Assembly: GCA_041392805.1 (NCBI GenBank)
Contig: JAWKLJ010000002.1
Location: 1,069,001 to 1,133,000 of the forward strand
DNA from: Saprospiraceae bacterium
GTDB lineage: Bacteria > Bacteroidota > Bacteroidia > Chitinophagales > Saprospiraceae
Direction: 5' to 3'
DNA length: 64,000 nucleotides
Position 1 is the first letter of the stretch; every line of letters begins with the position of its first letter. Positions 34,208 to 42,776 of this stretch are shown here, in pieces. The notes under the pieces are model-generated. The model did no database searches. It was not told the origin of the DNA and saw only the letters and a program-made list of their open reading frames with translations. Made by a program: the position numbers and the translations under genes.

Positions 34208-35842
34208 CTAAACCGATAGCGAACCCATTTCCACCGCTGACCGTTTAGGCACAAACTGCTCCCAGGCCAACGGAAATACCAACCCTTGCATCTGCAAAGA
34301 ACGTATCCGATAAAGATAGGTGGCACCCTGCATAATTTGCTCCGCCACATCGGCTGCCTGTCGATTTTGAGCAGCAGCCAGGTAAGTTCCCTTTACCCAA
34401 TCATTAAAGGCACCCATTGAAGGACCACACCAGATTTGGTAATCGGTCGCTCTCCCAGCTGTCCCGGCATTTGCCCAATTGGAAGAAAGCCCTAGGTACC
34501 ACCTAAAGACCAAGGCCATTTTGCGATGGGGGTTATCCTTTGCTCTTTCAATCTGCTGAGGATCTCGCTGTTGGAAAAATTCGATACAATCCTGCCAGAC
34601 CGTTTCCAATGGCTTTTGGAATACCTTTTTTTCCAAAGACAAACGTTCTTCTGCTGGAATATCCTCAATGGCGTTATAACGCAGGTAATATTCATATAAC
34701 TTTTTGGCGCGGGGGCCGAAGAGTGTTCCTCGTTTCAATACCTGTAGTTCTACGCCCATTTCAAACATGTCAGAAGCAGGTGCCATCATGACATCGGTAG
34801 AAGAAACGGTGGCCAGTAATTGCCGCACATGCTCAGAAGTGCCCGATTCAATGCAGGCTTGGTTGACGGACCCCGTTACCACATAGGCCGCGCCCATCAT
34901 AAAGGCTGCAAGGGCAGAAGCGGGGGTGGAGATTCCACCAGCTGCACCAATCCGGATTTTTTGATCAAATTGGTATTTTTCTTGCAACTCATCTCGTAGC
35001 TGGATGATCGTAGGTAGTAGTGCCACTAAAGGGCGATTGTCGGTATGGCCACCAGAGTCTGCTTCGACCGTAATGTCATCCGCCATAGGCACCTTCGTGG
35101 CTAATTCGGCTTGTAGGGGACTTATTTTCCCCTGGGCCAATAACTTTTCCAGGAAAGCATCTGGTGCTGCTGCCATAAAATGGAGGGCTACTTCTTTTCT
35201 GGATACCTTGGCGATGACCTTGTTTTTAATCAAGATTTTTCCATCAGCTCCCTGGCTTAACCCAGCTACGCGATAATGCACAATGTGCTCGGTCAAGGCC
35301 AAAAAGGCAGAGGCTTCGACCACGTGCACGCCTTTTTCCAAAAAGAGCTTGACGGCTCCAGCCTCTAGCGCTTCTTCATTGGGGCTATGGATCAGGTTGA
35401 AAGCATAGGATTGATGGGGCAGTGCCCCTTGGATCTTTTCGATGGCTTGCAACACCCGATTGGGCACCAGGCCCGCCGCGCCAAAAGAGCCTAATAGTCC
35501 GGCCTTCCCAACCGCAATAACCAATTCCTCAGAGGCAATGCCATTGGCCATGGCGCCCGTTTTATAGGCGTATTTTAGCTTGTAGTCCTGGCAGAAAGTA
35601 GGATCGCCCAGTTGTGCCGGCGTCATCGTATTGGCCATAGCTAGCAAATGGAGGCCCTTTCCATCCGAAGTGATTTCACCTTCATTGCTTACGCCAATTC
35701 TGCCCCGAAAATCCTGGACGACAAAACAGGGCCATTCCGTTTTGGCCAGTTTTTCTTTGATTCCTTCCGCATCAAAGGCAACAGCTCGCGGAGAACCTTT
35801 CCAGTATAAATTGTTTGTTGATCCCTTATAGGTTAAACTCAT
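34208..35842 (-). CDS. pfaD: PfaD-type enoylreductase of a secondary-lipid (PUFA-like) synthase
   Basis: A 544-residue FMN-binding TIM-barrel protein of the PfaD/FabK-like family, the trans-acting enoylreductase of polyunsaturated-fatty-acid synthases and trans-AT polyketide synthases. Characteristic are MANGIASEELVIAVGKAGLLGSFGAAGL near residue 100, ITVEADSGGHTDNRPL and IRIGAAGGISTPASALAAFMMGAAYVVTGSVNQ in the flavin-phosphate region, and the C-terminal helical cap with KMALVFRWYLGLSSNW. It is the last gene of the operon, 15 bases after the KS-CLF-AT-DH-DH gene. Confidence 0.93.
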   Translation of the reverse strand: MSLTYKGSTNNLYWKGSPRAVAFDAEGIKEKLAKTEWPCFVVQDFRGRIGVSNEGEITSDGKGLHLLAMANTMTPAQLGDPTFCQDYKLKYAYKTGAMANGIASEELVIAVGKAGLLGSFGAAGLVPNRVLQAIEKIQGALPHQSYAFNLIHSPNEEALEAGAVKLFLEKGVHVVEASAFLALTEHIVHYRVAGLSQGADGKILIKNKVIAKVSRKEVALHFMAAAPDAFLEKLLAQGKISPLQAELATKVPMADDITVEADSGGHTDNRPLVALLPTIIQLRDELQEKYQFDQKIRIGAAGGISTPASALAAFMMGAAYVVTGSVNQACIESGTSEHVRQLLATVSSTDVMMAPASDMFEMGVELQVLKRGTLFGPRAKKLYEYYLRYNAIEDIPAEERLSLEKKVFQKPLETVWQDCIEFFQQRDPQQIERAKDNPHRKMALVFRWYLGLSSNWANAGTAGRATDYQIWCGPSMGAFNDWVKGTYLAAAQNRQAADVAEQIMQGATYLYRIRSLQMQGLVFPLAWEQFVPKRSAVEMGSLSV

Positions 35843-35857
35843 GATAATTTTCTTTTG

Positions 35858-38800
35858 CTAAGCCTCTTCAATGCCCAAGGCCAGGTCAGTAATTTGATAG
35901 ATCCTCATGTTATCATTCCACAAATAAGCATCTGCAATGATAGCCAGTTGATGCCCCCTTTGTTCAATGGTTTTGATATGTACTTCTAGTTGCATTTCTT
36001 TGACATGCAGCAAAATTTGTCCACGGTATTTCCAAACGGTTTTGTGAGATGCCAGTTGAACGAAGGCTGGAGAAGAAAAGCCTTTGCCCAAATCTTGCTG
36101 CAAGGCATAAACCTGCATGGCCTCAAGAATGGCTTCTACACCCAATGATCCTGGCATAACTGGATCCTGGTAAAAATGACAAGTGAAGAACCAGTCATAG
36201 GTTTTGACGGCTTTGCTGGCATGAATATAGCCCCTGTCATACTGACCACCGTCTTTTATTAGGACCAATTTGTCCAGTAGATTCAATTGACCTCCCGATA
36301 GTCGATAGTGTGGCTTGTCAGTCGGCGCCTTGAACAGTTTCATTTTGCCATAAAGGGAATCCAACTTGATTTGCATGTAATCCTGTGGTTTCAAGGCTTC
36401 TGTTTGATACCAGGGCGCGACTTCTTTGCCTTTGTCCAGTCCAACTTGGCTAGCCAGGGCTTCGCCTGGGAAAAACCCGAAGGAAGATTTCCCTTTGTAG
36501 AACACCTGCCCATCAACGGAAAGCTCGAAAGTATAGTTTTGCAAAATGGTTCCGCCCAGTGCAACGGAGGAAACAAGTACACACTTATTGGCAATGACTT
36601 TGCCACGAAAATCGGTACCATTTGGCAAGTCAAACATTTCCCCTTCGCCATCCAGGTTCCGGAAATAAAGGTTTTTATCAGGAAATTGGAGGGTACTGCC
36701 CAAATAAGCCCCCAAAAGCCCACAGGGTTGCAAGGCAATCTCCATCAGGATGGAGTAAGGCATCGTTTTATGGGCGTTTTGCTCGTAATACCAGGCATCC
36801 TGTGGCACATCATATTCCGCCCAAATCGTGCTGGGTTTAGAAAAATCGAGCCGTTGGCCCTCTATTTTCAAGACCCTGGAAATCAGTTGTAAATCTGTAT
36901 TAGGCTGCCGGGAAACCGTCCGTCCGTCATAGATGGCAAATTCTTCACCAAAACATTTTGATAGATTATCCAACGCAAAAGTGGTGATGTCTTTTTCATT
37001 GAGCAAAGCGCCCTCAGATCGGGGTGACAAAGGAATACCAGCGGTTTTTTCCAAGTATTTGGGATTGGATTTCTCTCTTAGTTGCAAGCCGAGGTTTTCA
37101 AAATGAACCGTAACCACATCATCTGAAATAATCTCTAAATCGCCGATGACATACGGATTGGGGATCAAGCCAATTTCCTTAATCTCCAATTTGTACACGA
37201 GTTTGGTATCCTTAGGCGTTACTTGTTTACGGCAACGTACTTTTTGTGGTAAATCAAATACGGGTTGATAACGTGCATCTTTGGTCAAGCGTTGTAAGCC
37301 GAGGAGGAGCATGAAAAAGCGTAGTAAGTTACCGCCGCCTTCCGCCTGCAAAGAACCTGCCAGCACTTCGTCATCCCGGAAGTGGCAAGGGAAATACCAG
37401 TCGTCGGGATGCAGGTCTTTTTCCGCCACAATGTAGCCCAAACCATAAGCACCGCCTGTCAAATCAACCGAAGTAATGCGGTCGATCATTAAAATTTTCT
37501 CTGGCGGTAAACACAAGGAAGGATTGCGTCCATTGGCATAATAAGATTCATCCTCAAAACACTTTTCCATTTCCCCATTGATGAGGTGCCGCAAATCTTC
37601 CTTGCTAAAAGCCGTTTTGGGCGTTTTTAAAAGAGGGGTGAAATGTTGTTTTGGGGTGGTTCGACGGGCTTCGAGTTCTTTCTCGGTATACACTACGCCA
37701 TTGCCTTCCTCCAATTGTTTGTCACTAAAAAAGCCAGCGCATCCACCATCCATTTTCAAAACCAGTCGATCCTGTACATAACAGCGATAGCTAAAAAAGA
37801 ACAGTAAATTATCTCCGTTTTTTACAAAAGAATTGATAGAAATATCGTAGCGCAAAGTTTGCCCTTCGAAAGGCAAATCATCTACAAAAGTCAAAGTACA
37901 ATCGAGGAGGCGATAAACGAGCTCTCCTTTGTTTTGAAAATCAATCCCGAGGTAGGAGATCAATAGCAAATCACATTGACCAGATTCTACCGAAACGGCC
38001 CAAGGTATCTGGCGGTCGGTTGTAAACCAGGCCCCGTAAGGAATGTCGTATTCTGTTTGCATGGTCGAGGGTTTGTACTCTCCCATTTTGGCATTCAAAC
38101 CGGTCACCCTGCTCACCAGTAAATAGGGATCCTTAGGCAGCATCACCCTGCGAGGGTAAGTGTCTATGATGGCGTATTCCGGACCAAAGACATCGGCAAT
38201 TTTGCCGTTGGCAAAGGTCTCCAGGTCGATCTGAGAAAAGATAATCTCTTTTCCTTCCAGCTGCTCACCTGTAGTGAAATCTTGTAATCGAAGACCATTT
38301 TCGCCCATGACGGCTTTTCGCGTCAAAGTTTTTGTGCTACTGTTTTCTATATTTGTTTCCATAAGGGAAATGGTTGCTTTAGATGAGGAATAGGGTAGGG
38401 CAGAAGGAATCTCCGGCCTGTTGGCTTGTCGCAAGCCCAGGTCAGAAAAGGATTCAACTGCTGCTACCATTGCGAATTGTTCGACTGCTTTTTTGACTTT
38501 TCGTCTGCCAATATTGGCAAATAGCTCACGGTTTTCTTCACTCAGGATGGTATCGAAAATGCGGGCGCCTCCTGGAATTATTTTCTTTGAGAAATGCCTT
38601 TCTTGTGATGCCTGGGTGGAAGAAGGATATAAGATGGATAAATCGACAGCCAAGCCGTGGCTAGCTAATTGAGCCAGTACTTCCAGTAAGGATTGGATAT
38701 CGGATTTACCTTTTTGATTCATACTGGTGGCCAGGTGATCTTCTTCCTGCAAAATAGTTTTGATCCAATTGGTACAGGTAGCCTGTGCGCCGAGTTCAAT

Positions 38801-41800
38801 GAAAATGTTGGCACCTGCCTCAAATACCGTGTTGATGGTTTTAGGGAAATCTACCTTTTGGCAGCAGACAGCTGTCGAGTTATTAGCAATTTCAAGGCTG
38901 TCCAGCTTGATTTTTCGCTGGGTGATGCTGGAGTAGAAATCAATGGCTGGTTTTTCCTGTAAAGGAAATTGATGCATCTTGAGTAAGCCATCCCGTTCTT
39001 GCTCACAAAAGTCATGGTGGATGACATTTTGGAAGGGAATGGTTATATGCTGACAATTCAGTTGGGCAGCTATGGCCAAACAAGCTTCTTTGTCACCCGA
39101 AATGACCACTTCGTTTTCGGTGTTAATAAAGGTGAGGTAAACCTTTTCTTGCGCTTCGACGAGTGGCTCTACTGCCTTAACAGGCGCCAATAAGACCAAA
39201 CTGATCCAAGATGCTTTGGCTTCTTCCTGGCTGATTTGCCAATGCTCGGCCAGTAATTCGAGGTTTCCGGCAAAGCGATTTTTAAAAATGGGCGATTCCT
39301 GAAATTCTCTGGCCTCATCTGCTTTCCAAACCCCCAATGCATACCACATGCTACTGCATTCTCCCATGCTGTAGCCCAACGCCATTTGAGGTTCCACTTG
39401 AAAGAATTCGCGAAGGATATGGGTATAAGCCGCCGCATAAAAAACACCTATCGACATCATCGCGATGGCATTGTCGTAAATGTTTTTTGTCGGATCACTC
39501 GCCCTTAATTTTTTAGGAAATAAATAAGCGGGCCAGAGATATTGATCCAGCTGCGGTAGTTTTTTTTCAAAATAAGGATAGAGCTGTGGGAAAAGCTGGA
39601 ATAAATCCTGGCCCAGGTGCGGATAAGCAGTGGAGGAACCCGGATAGACGAAGGCTACTTTTCCTTTTTCACCCAACGGATGAGGGGTGAAATAACTTCC
39701 TCTTGGCGTTTTAAGCGTTTTTTGTTGTGCAAAACCATTTGGCAATTGCTGACGGAAAAAGCGGGCCTCTTGGTGTAGTGCACTTATGTTTTCAGCGATT
39801 AGCGCAATAGTATAGGCTTTTGGGGTGTTTTTGCTTTTTTCGTAAAACTGCTGGGCGATTTGGGAGAGTGGCAGCTGACTTTCCATGGCAGTCTCTAAAG
39901 CTGCTATTTGTTGTAGTAGGTCTTTTTCTGTAGCCCCTTTTAGCACAATGAGTTGCGGTGCATTTTTTTGTAAAAAATCATGTTTTTGCGAAATGGGATG
40001 AATGGATTCTGATAATTGAATTTGAATGTCATCCAGGCCATTGACCGCCGCTCTCCGCTTGTTTTGGCCATGCTCTAAAATCCAGGGGCGTGATTTTTCG
40101 GGAAAATAATAGCCGCTTTGTTCAAAACGGGCCTCCGCTTTGGGGCCTTTCCAATGCGGGATGCCTGGAATAAACCGATGGTGTAAGCAGAGTGTGGTTT
40201 TGATCAGGGAGGCAATGCCGGCGGCTGCAAAGGTATGGCCGATATTGGCTTTGACACTGCCAAGGGCCAGTGGAGCTTGTACTTGCTGTTTAAAAAGAAA
40301 GCTTGCTTCCCGGGCTTCCTCTGATGCAAAACCCGTTGCCGCCAGTTCCAGGTAACCTAAGTCTGGCGAAGTACGCTGCTGCCCGATATGATCAATGATG
40401 GCATAGGTAGGGTCATGCTGGGCCTGGCTAAGTCTTTTCAAGACCACTGCGCCAGCACCTTCACCGACCAACCATCCTTTTTCGCCTTTGTTCAAGGAAA
40501 GACTTGGTTGTGCTGCCCGGTTTACCTGTTCCTTTTGGTTCCGCAAAAGGACATTTTCCAATCCACCTGAAAAGTCTACGCCACCCACCACTACGGCATC
40601 GACCTCGCCTTGTGACAACATGTTTTGCGCGATTTCCAGGGCCTTGAAAACGGAATTTTCTCCACAAGAGACCGTAAAAGCAGCACCGGAGAAGTCCCAA
40701 AGGGCGGCAATCCGACTGGCCATAATGTTGCCAACAAAGCTGGTATGCTGGCTGGGCGTTTGCGAGCCTTCGCGATAATAAAGGCTGTTCTTACAGCTTT
40801 CCTCCAAGGCCATTTGTTGGGTAACATCTAACACGATTCCGCGTTGTTGTAATGCTTCTTTCAATTGCCAACTCATATCCCATCTGGCCAGGTAATGGTG
40901 GATGGCTAACTCTGGTTCCATAGCGATGAGTACCGCCACATTTTGGCCTTCTTTGAGGCCCGCATCCTTGATGGCATTATCGGCCACCTTTAAGATCAGC
41001 GCTTGTTGAGGTTCCAGCGTTTCCGCTTCCTTGGGCTGAATTTTATAGCGTAATAAATCGATTTCAAAATCCTCGATATAAGCGCCATGAGGGGCGTGTC
41101 CATCGGCAAAGCCAAAGGTTTTTAGCAAGTCTTCATGCTGGTCAAATCCTTTCCAGCGCTCCTTTGGTAAAGGGGTAAAATGTTGTTTTCCCTGGTAGAT
41201 GGTGCTATAAAAATCATCCAAATTGGTACAATTGCCAAAATGGGCGTCCATTCCGATAATGGCCATGGGTTGTAGCGCGACTGCTTTTTCTCCCTGTGCT
41301 TTAGGCTGGCCATTTTGGTAATGCTGCACGACCATATGGGCATTCGTTCCACCAAAGCCAAAGGAGTTGATGCCCGCTTGTTTTTGATCGCCACCCCAGT
41401 TCGTAGCTTGCAGGATCATCTGCTGCTGCCCAATCCAGCCATTGTCTGCCACGACGGCATCTTTCAGGTTGATATTGGGTGGGATGGTCCCTTTTTGCAT
41501 AGCCAATAGCACCTTTAGCAAGCCAGTCATGCCGGCGGCGGTCAGCAAGTGTCCCATATTGGACTTGACCGATCCGAGGAGTGGCTTGGTTTGGTGTGCA
41601 GCAAAAAAATCGGCAATGGAATTCATTTCCGTCAGGTCACCCAGGGGCGTCCCCGTGGCATGGCATTCCAGGTAATTGGTATTTTTGGGTGAAATGTCAC
41701 CTTCCTGCAGCGGAGACTGGTAGCCGAAATAAGCTCTTTCAAAGGCTAAACGTTGGCCTTTGGGGTTGGGGCTCAACAGGAATTTTCCCCGGCCATCATT

Positions 41801-42676
41801 CGATAAGCCAATGCCGCCAATCACTGCCAAAATATGATCCTGGTCACGCTCTGCGTCTTCCAGGCGCTTAAGAACCACCATGCCTGCACCCTCAGAAGAA
41901 ACCAGGCCTGCTGAGTTTTTATCCAAAGGAACAAATTTTTTGTCAGCCTCAGCATAGGCATGAAAAATGGAAAAACCCATGTGGATAAAGAGTTGATCTG
42001 AGGCGCAAACGGCTCCTGCCAGCATCAGGTCTGCCTTGCCGGTCAGCAATTCGTCGCACGCCAATTTGATGGCGTATAAGGAGGTGGCGCAGGCGGCGTC
42101 CAAGGCATAATGACTTGCACCCAGTCCCAATGCGGTACTGACCATTTGTGAGGGGGTGTAGGTCAATACTTCATTATCCGGCCTTGCTTTTTGATGGGCT
42201 TTTATTTGAAATTGTTCTTCCTTTAAAAGGGTTCGCAGGGCTTTTGCCGTAGTATCCGTGTAAATAGAAGAAAGCAATTTGTGAGAAGACCCGGTTGGGA
42301 AGGATAAATTACCCAAAATAAGACCACAATTTTTTAAAACTTCGCTATGCTTAAAATAACCGCTGTCGCGCAAAGCCTCTTTGGCCACATAAAGCGACCA
42401 TTGGTAGAGCTTGTCTTGCTTAACTAGAAAATCTTCGGCTAATTCATAATCCTTGCCATCAAACTGAAAATCGCGAATATAACCGCCGCGCAAGGAATAG
42501 CATTTGTCTACCACTCCTTTCCCTTTTTGGAAAAACAAGGCCGGATCTACGCCAAAATCATCTTCATTGGCCAAACCCGTCAAGTCTTGTCCCGATAGCA
42601 GGTTTTCCCAGAACGCCTCCATGGTGGCGGAGCCGGGAAAAAGACCTGATGTTCCTATAATGGCTATTTTGCTCAT
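35858..42676 (-). CDS. pfaC: PfaC-like megasynthase: KS-CLF-AT-DH-DH
   Basis: A 2272-residue iterative lipid synthase subunit. Domains by motif: ketosynthase 1 with Cys196 (LDAACATSLYAIK), His339 (HATGTPLGD) and His376 (NMGH); a second KS-like domain (about 470-890) with SCGENSVF at 671 and ATGF instead of HATG, so it should be the chain-length factor; an acyltransferase with GYSMGE (Ser1103); and two FabA-like dehydratase regions, each a double hot-dog, with catalytic His in CHFRDDEVLAGS (1765) and CHFYQDPVMPGS (2167). In marine PUFA systems the acyltransferase is a separate PfaB; here it is inserted between CLF and DH, as I recall for myxobacterial Pfa3, but without a terminal AGPAT domain. 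Confidence 0.93.
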   Translation of the reverse strand: MSKIAIIGTSGLFPGSATMEAFWENLLSGQDLTGLANEDDFGVDPALFFQKGKGVVDKCYSLRGGYIRDFQFDGKDYELAEDFLVKQDKLYQWSLYVAKEALRDSGYFKHSEVLKNCGLILGNLSFPTGSSHKLLSSIYTDTTAKALRTLLKEEQFQIKAHQKARPDNEVLTYTPSQMVSTALGLGASHYALDAACATSLYAIKLACDELLTGKADLMLAGAVCASDQLFIHMGFSIFHAYAEADKKFVPLDKNSAGLVSSEGAGMVVLKRLEDAERDQDHILAVIGGIGLSNDGRGKFLLSPNPKGQRLAFERAYFGYQSPLQEGDISPKNTNYLECHATGTPLGDLTEMNSIADFFAAHQTKPLLGSVKSNMGHLLTAAGMTGLLKVLLAMQKGTIPPNINLKDAVVADNGWIGQQQMILQATNWGGDQKQAGINSFGFGGTNAHMVVQHYQNGQPKAQGEKAVALQPMAIIGMDAHFGNCTNLDDFYSTIYQGKQHFTPLPKERWKGFDQHEDLLKTFGFADGHAPHGAYIEDFEIDLLRYKIQPKEAETLEPQQALILKVADNAIKDAGLKEGQNVAVLIAMEPELAIHHYLARWDMSWQLKEALQQRGIVLDVTQQMALEESCKNSLYYREGSQTPSQHTSFVGNIMASRIAALWDFSGAAFTVSCGENSVFKALEIAQNMLSQGEVDAVVVGGVDFSGGLENVLLRNQKEQVNRAAQPSLSLNKGEKGWLVGEGAGAVVLKRLSQAQHDPTYAIIDHIGQQRTSPDLGYLELAATGFASEEAREASFLFKQQVQAPLALGSVKANIGHTFAAAGIASLIKTTLCLHHRFIPGIPHWKGPKAEARFEQSGYYFPEKSRPWILEHGQNKRRAAVNGLDDIQIQLSESIHPISQKHDFLQKNAPQLIVLKGATEKDLLQQIAALETAMESQLPLSQIAQQFYEKSKNTPKAYTIALIAENISALHQEARFFRQQLPNGFAQQKTLKTPRGSYFTPHPLGEKGKVAFVYPGSSTAYPHLGQDLFQLFPQLYPYFEKKLPQLDQYLWPAYLFPKKLRASDPTKNIYDNAIAMMSIGVFYAAAYTHILREFFQVEPQMALGYSMGECSSMWYALGVWKADEAREFQESPIFKNRFAGNLELLAEHWQISQEEAKASWISLVLLAPVKAVEPLVEAQEKVYLTFINTENEVVISGDKEACLAIAAQLNCQHITIPFQNVIHHDFCEQERDGLLKMHQFPLQEKPAIDFYSSITQRKIKLDSLEIANNSTAVCCQKVDFPKTINTVFEAGANIFIELGAQATCTNWIKTILQEEDHLATSMNQKGKSDIQSLLEVLAQLASHGLAVDLSILYPSSTQASQERHFSKKIIPGGARIFDTILSEENRELFANIGRRKVKKAVEQFAMVAAVESFSDLGLRQANRPEIPSALPYSSSKATISLMETNIENSSTKTLTRKAVMGENGLRLQDFTTGEQLEGKEIIFSQIDLETFANGKIADVFGPEYAIIDTYPRRVMLPKDPYLLVSRVTGLNAKMGEYKPSTMQTEYDIPYGAWFTTDRQIPWAVSVESGQCDLLLISYLGIDFQNKGELVYRLLDCTLTFVDDLPFEGQTLRYDISINSFVKNGDNLLFFFSYRCYVQDRLVLKMDGGCAGFFSDKQLEEGNGVVYTEKELEARRTTPKQHFTPLLKTPKTAFSKEDLRHLINGEMEKCFEDESYYANGRNPSLCLPPEKILMIDRITSVDLTGGAYGLGYIVAEKDLHPDDWYFPCHFRDDEVLAGSLQAEGGGNLLRFFMLLLGLQRLTKDARYQPVFDLPQKVRCRKQVTPKDTKLVYKLEIKEIGLIPNPYVIGDLEIISDDVVTVHFENLGLQLREKSNPKYLEKTAGIPLSPRSEGALLNEKDITTFALDNLSKCFGEEFAIYDGRTVSRQPNTDLQLISRVLKIEGQRLDFSKPSTIWAEYDVPQDAWYYEQNAHKTMPYSILMEIALQPCGLLGAYLGSTLQFPDKNLYFRNLDGEGEMFDLPNGTDFRGKVIANKCVLVSSVALGGTILQNYTFELSVDGQVFYKGKSSFGFFPGEALASQVGLDKGKEVAPWYQTEALKPQDYMQIKLDSLYGKMKLFKAPTDKPHYRLSGGQLNLLDKLVLIKDGGQYDRGYIHASKAVKTYDWFFTCHFYQDPVMPGSLGVEAILEAMQVYALQQDLGKGFSSPAFVQLASHKTVWKYRGQILLHVKEMQLEVHIKTIEQRGHQLAIIADAYLWNDNMRIYQITDLALGIEEA

Positions 42677-42776
42677 TTATACTTTATTTCACCCATTATT
42701 ATTACCCTGCGCAGACATCAGGAGTTTGCTGAAGGAGTACTGGCTAAACTGCTGATATCTCGCTGGGCTAAAACCG

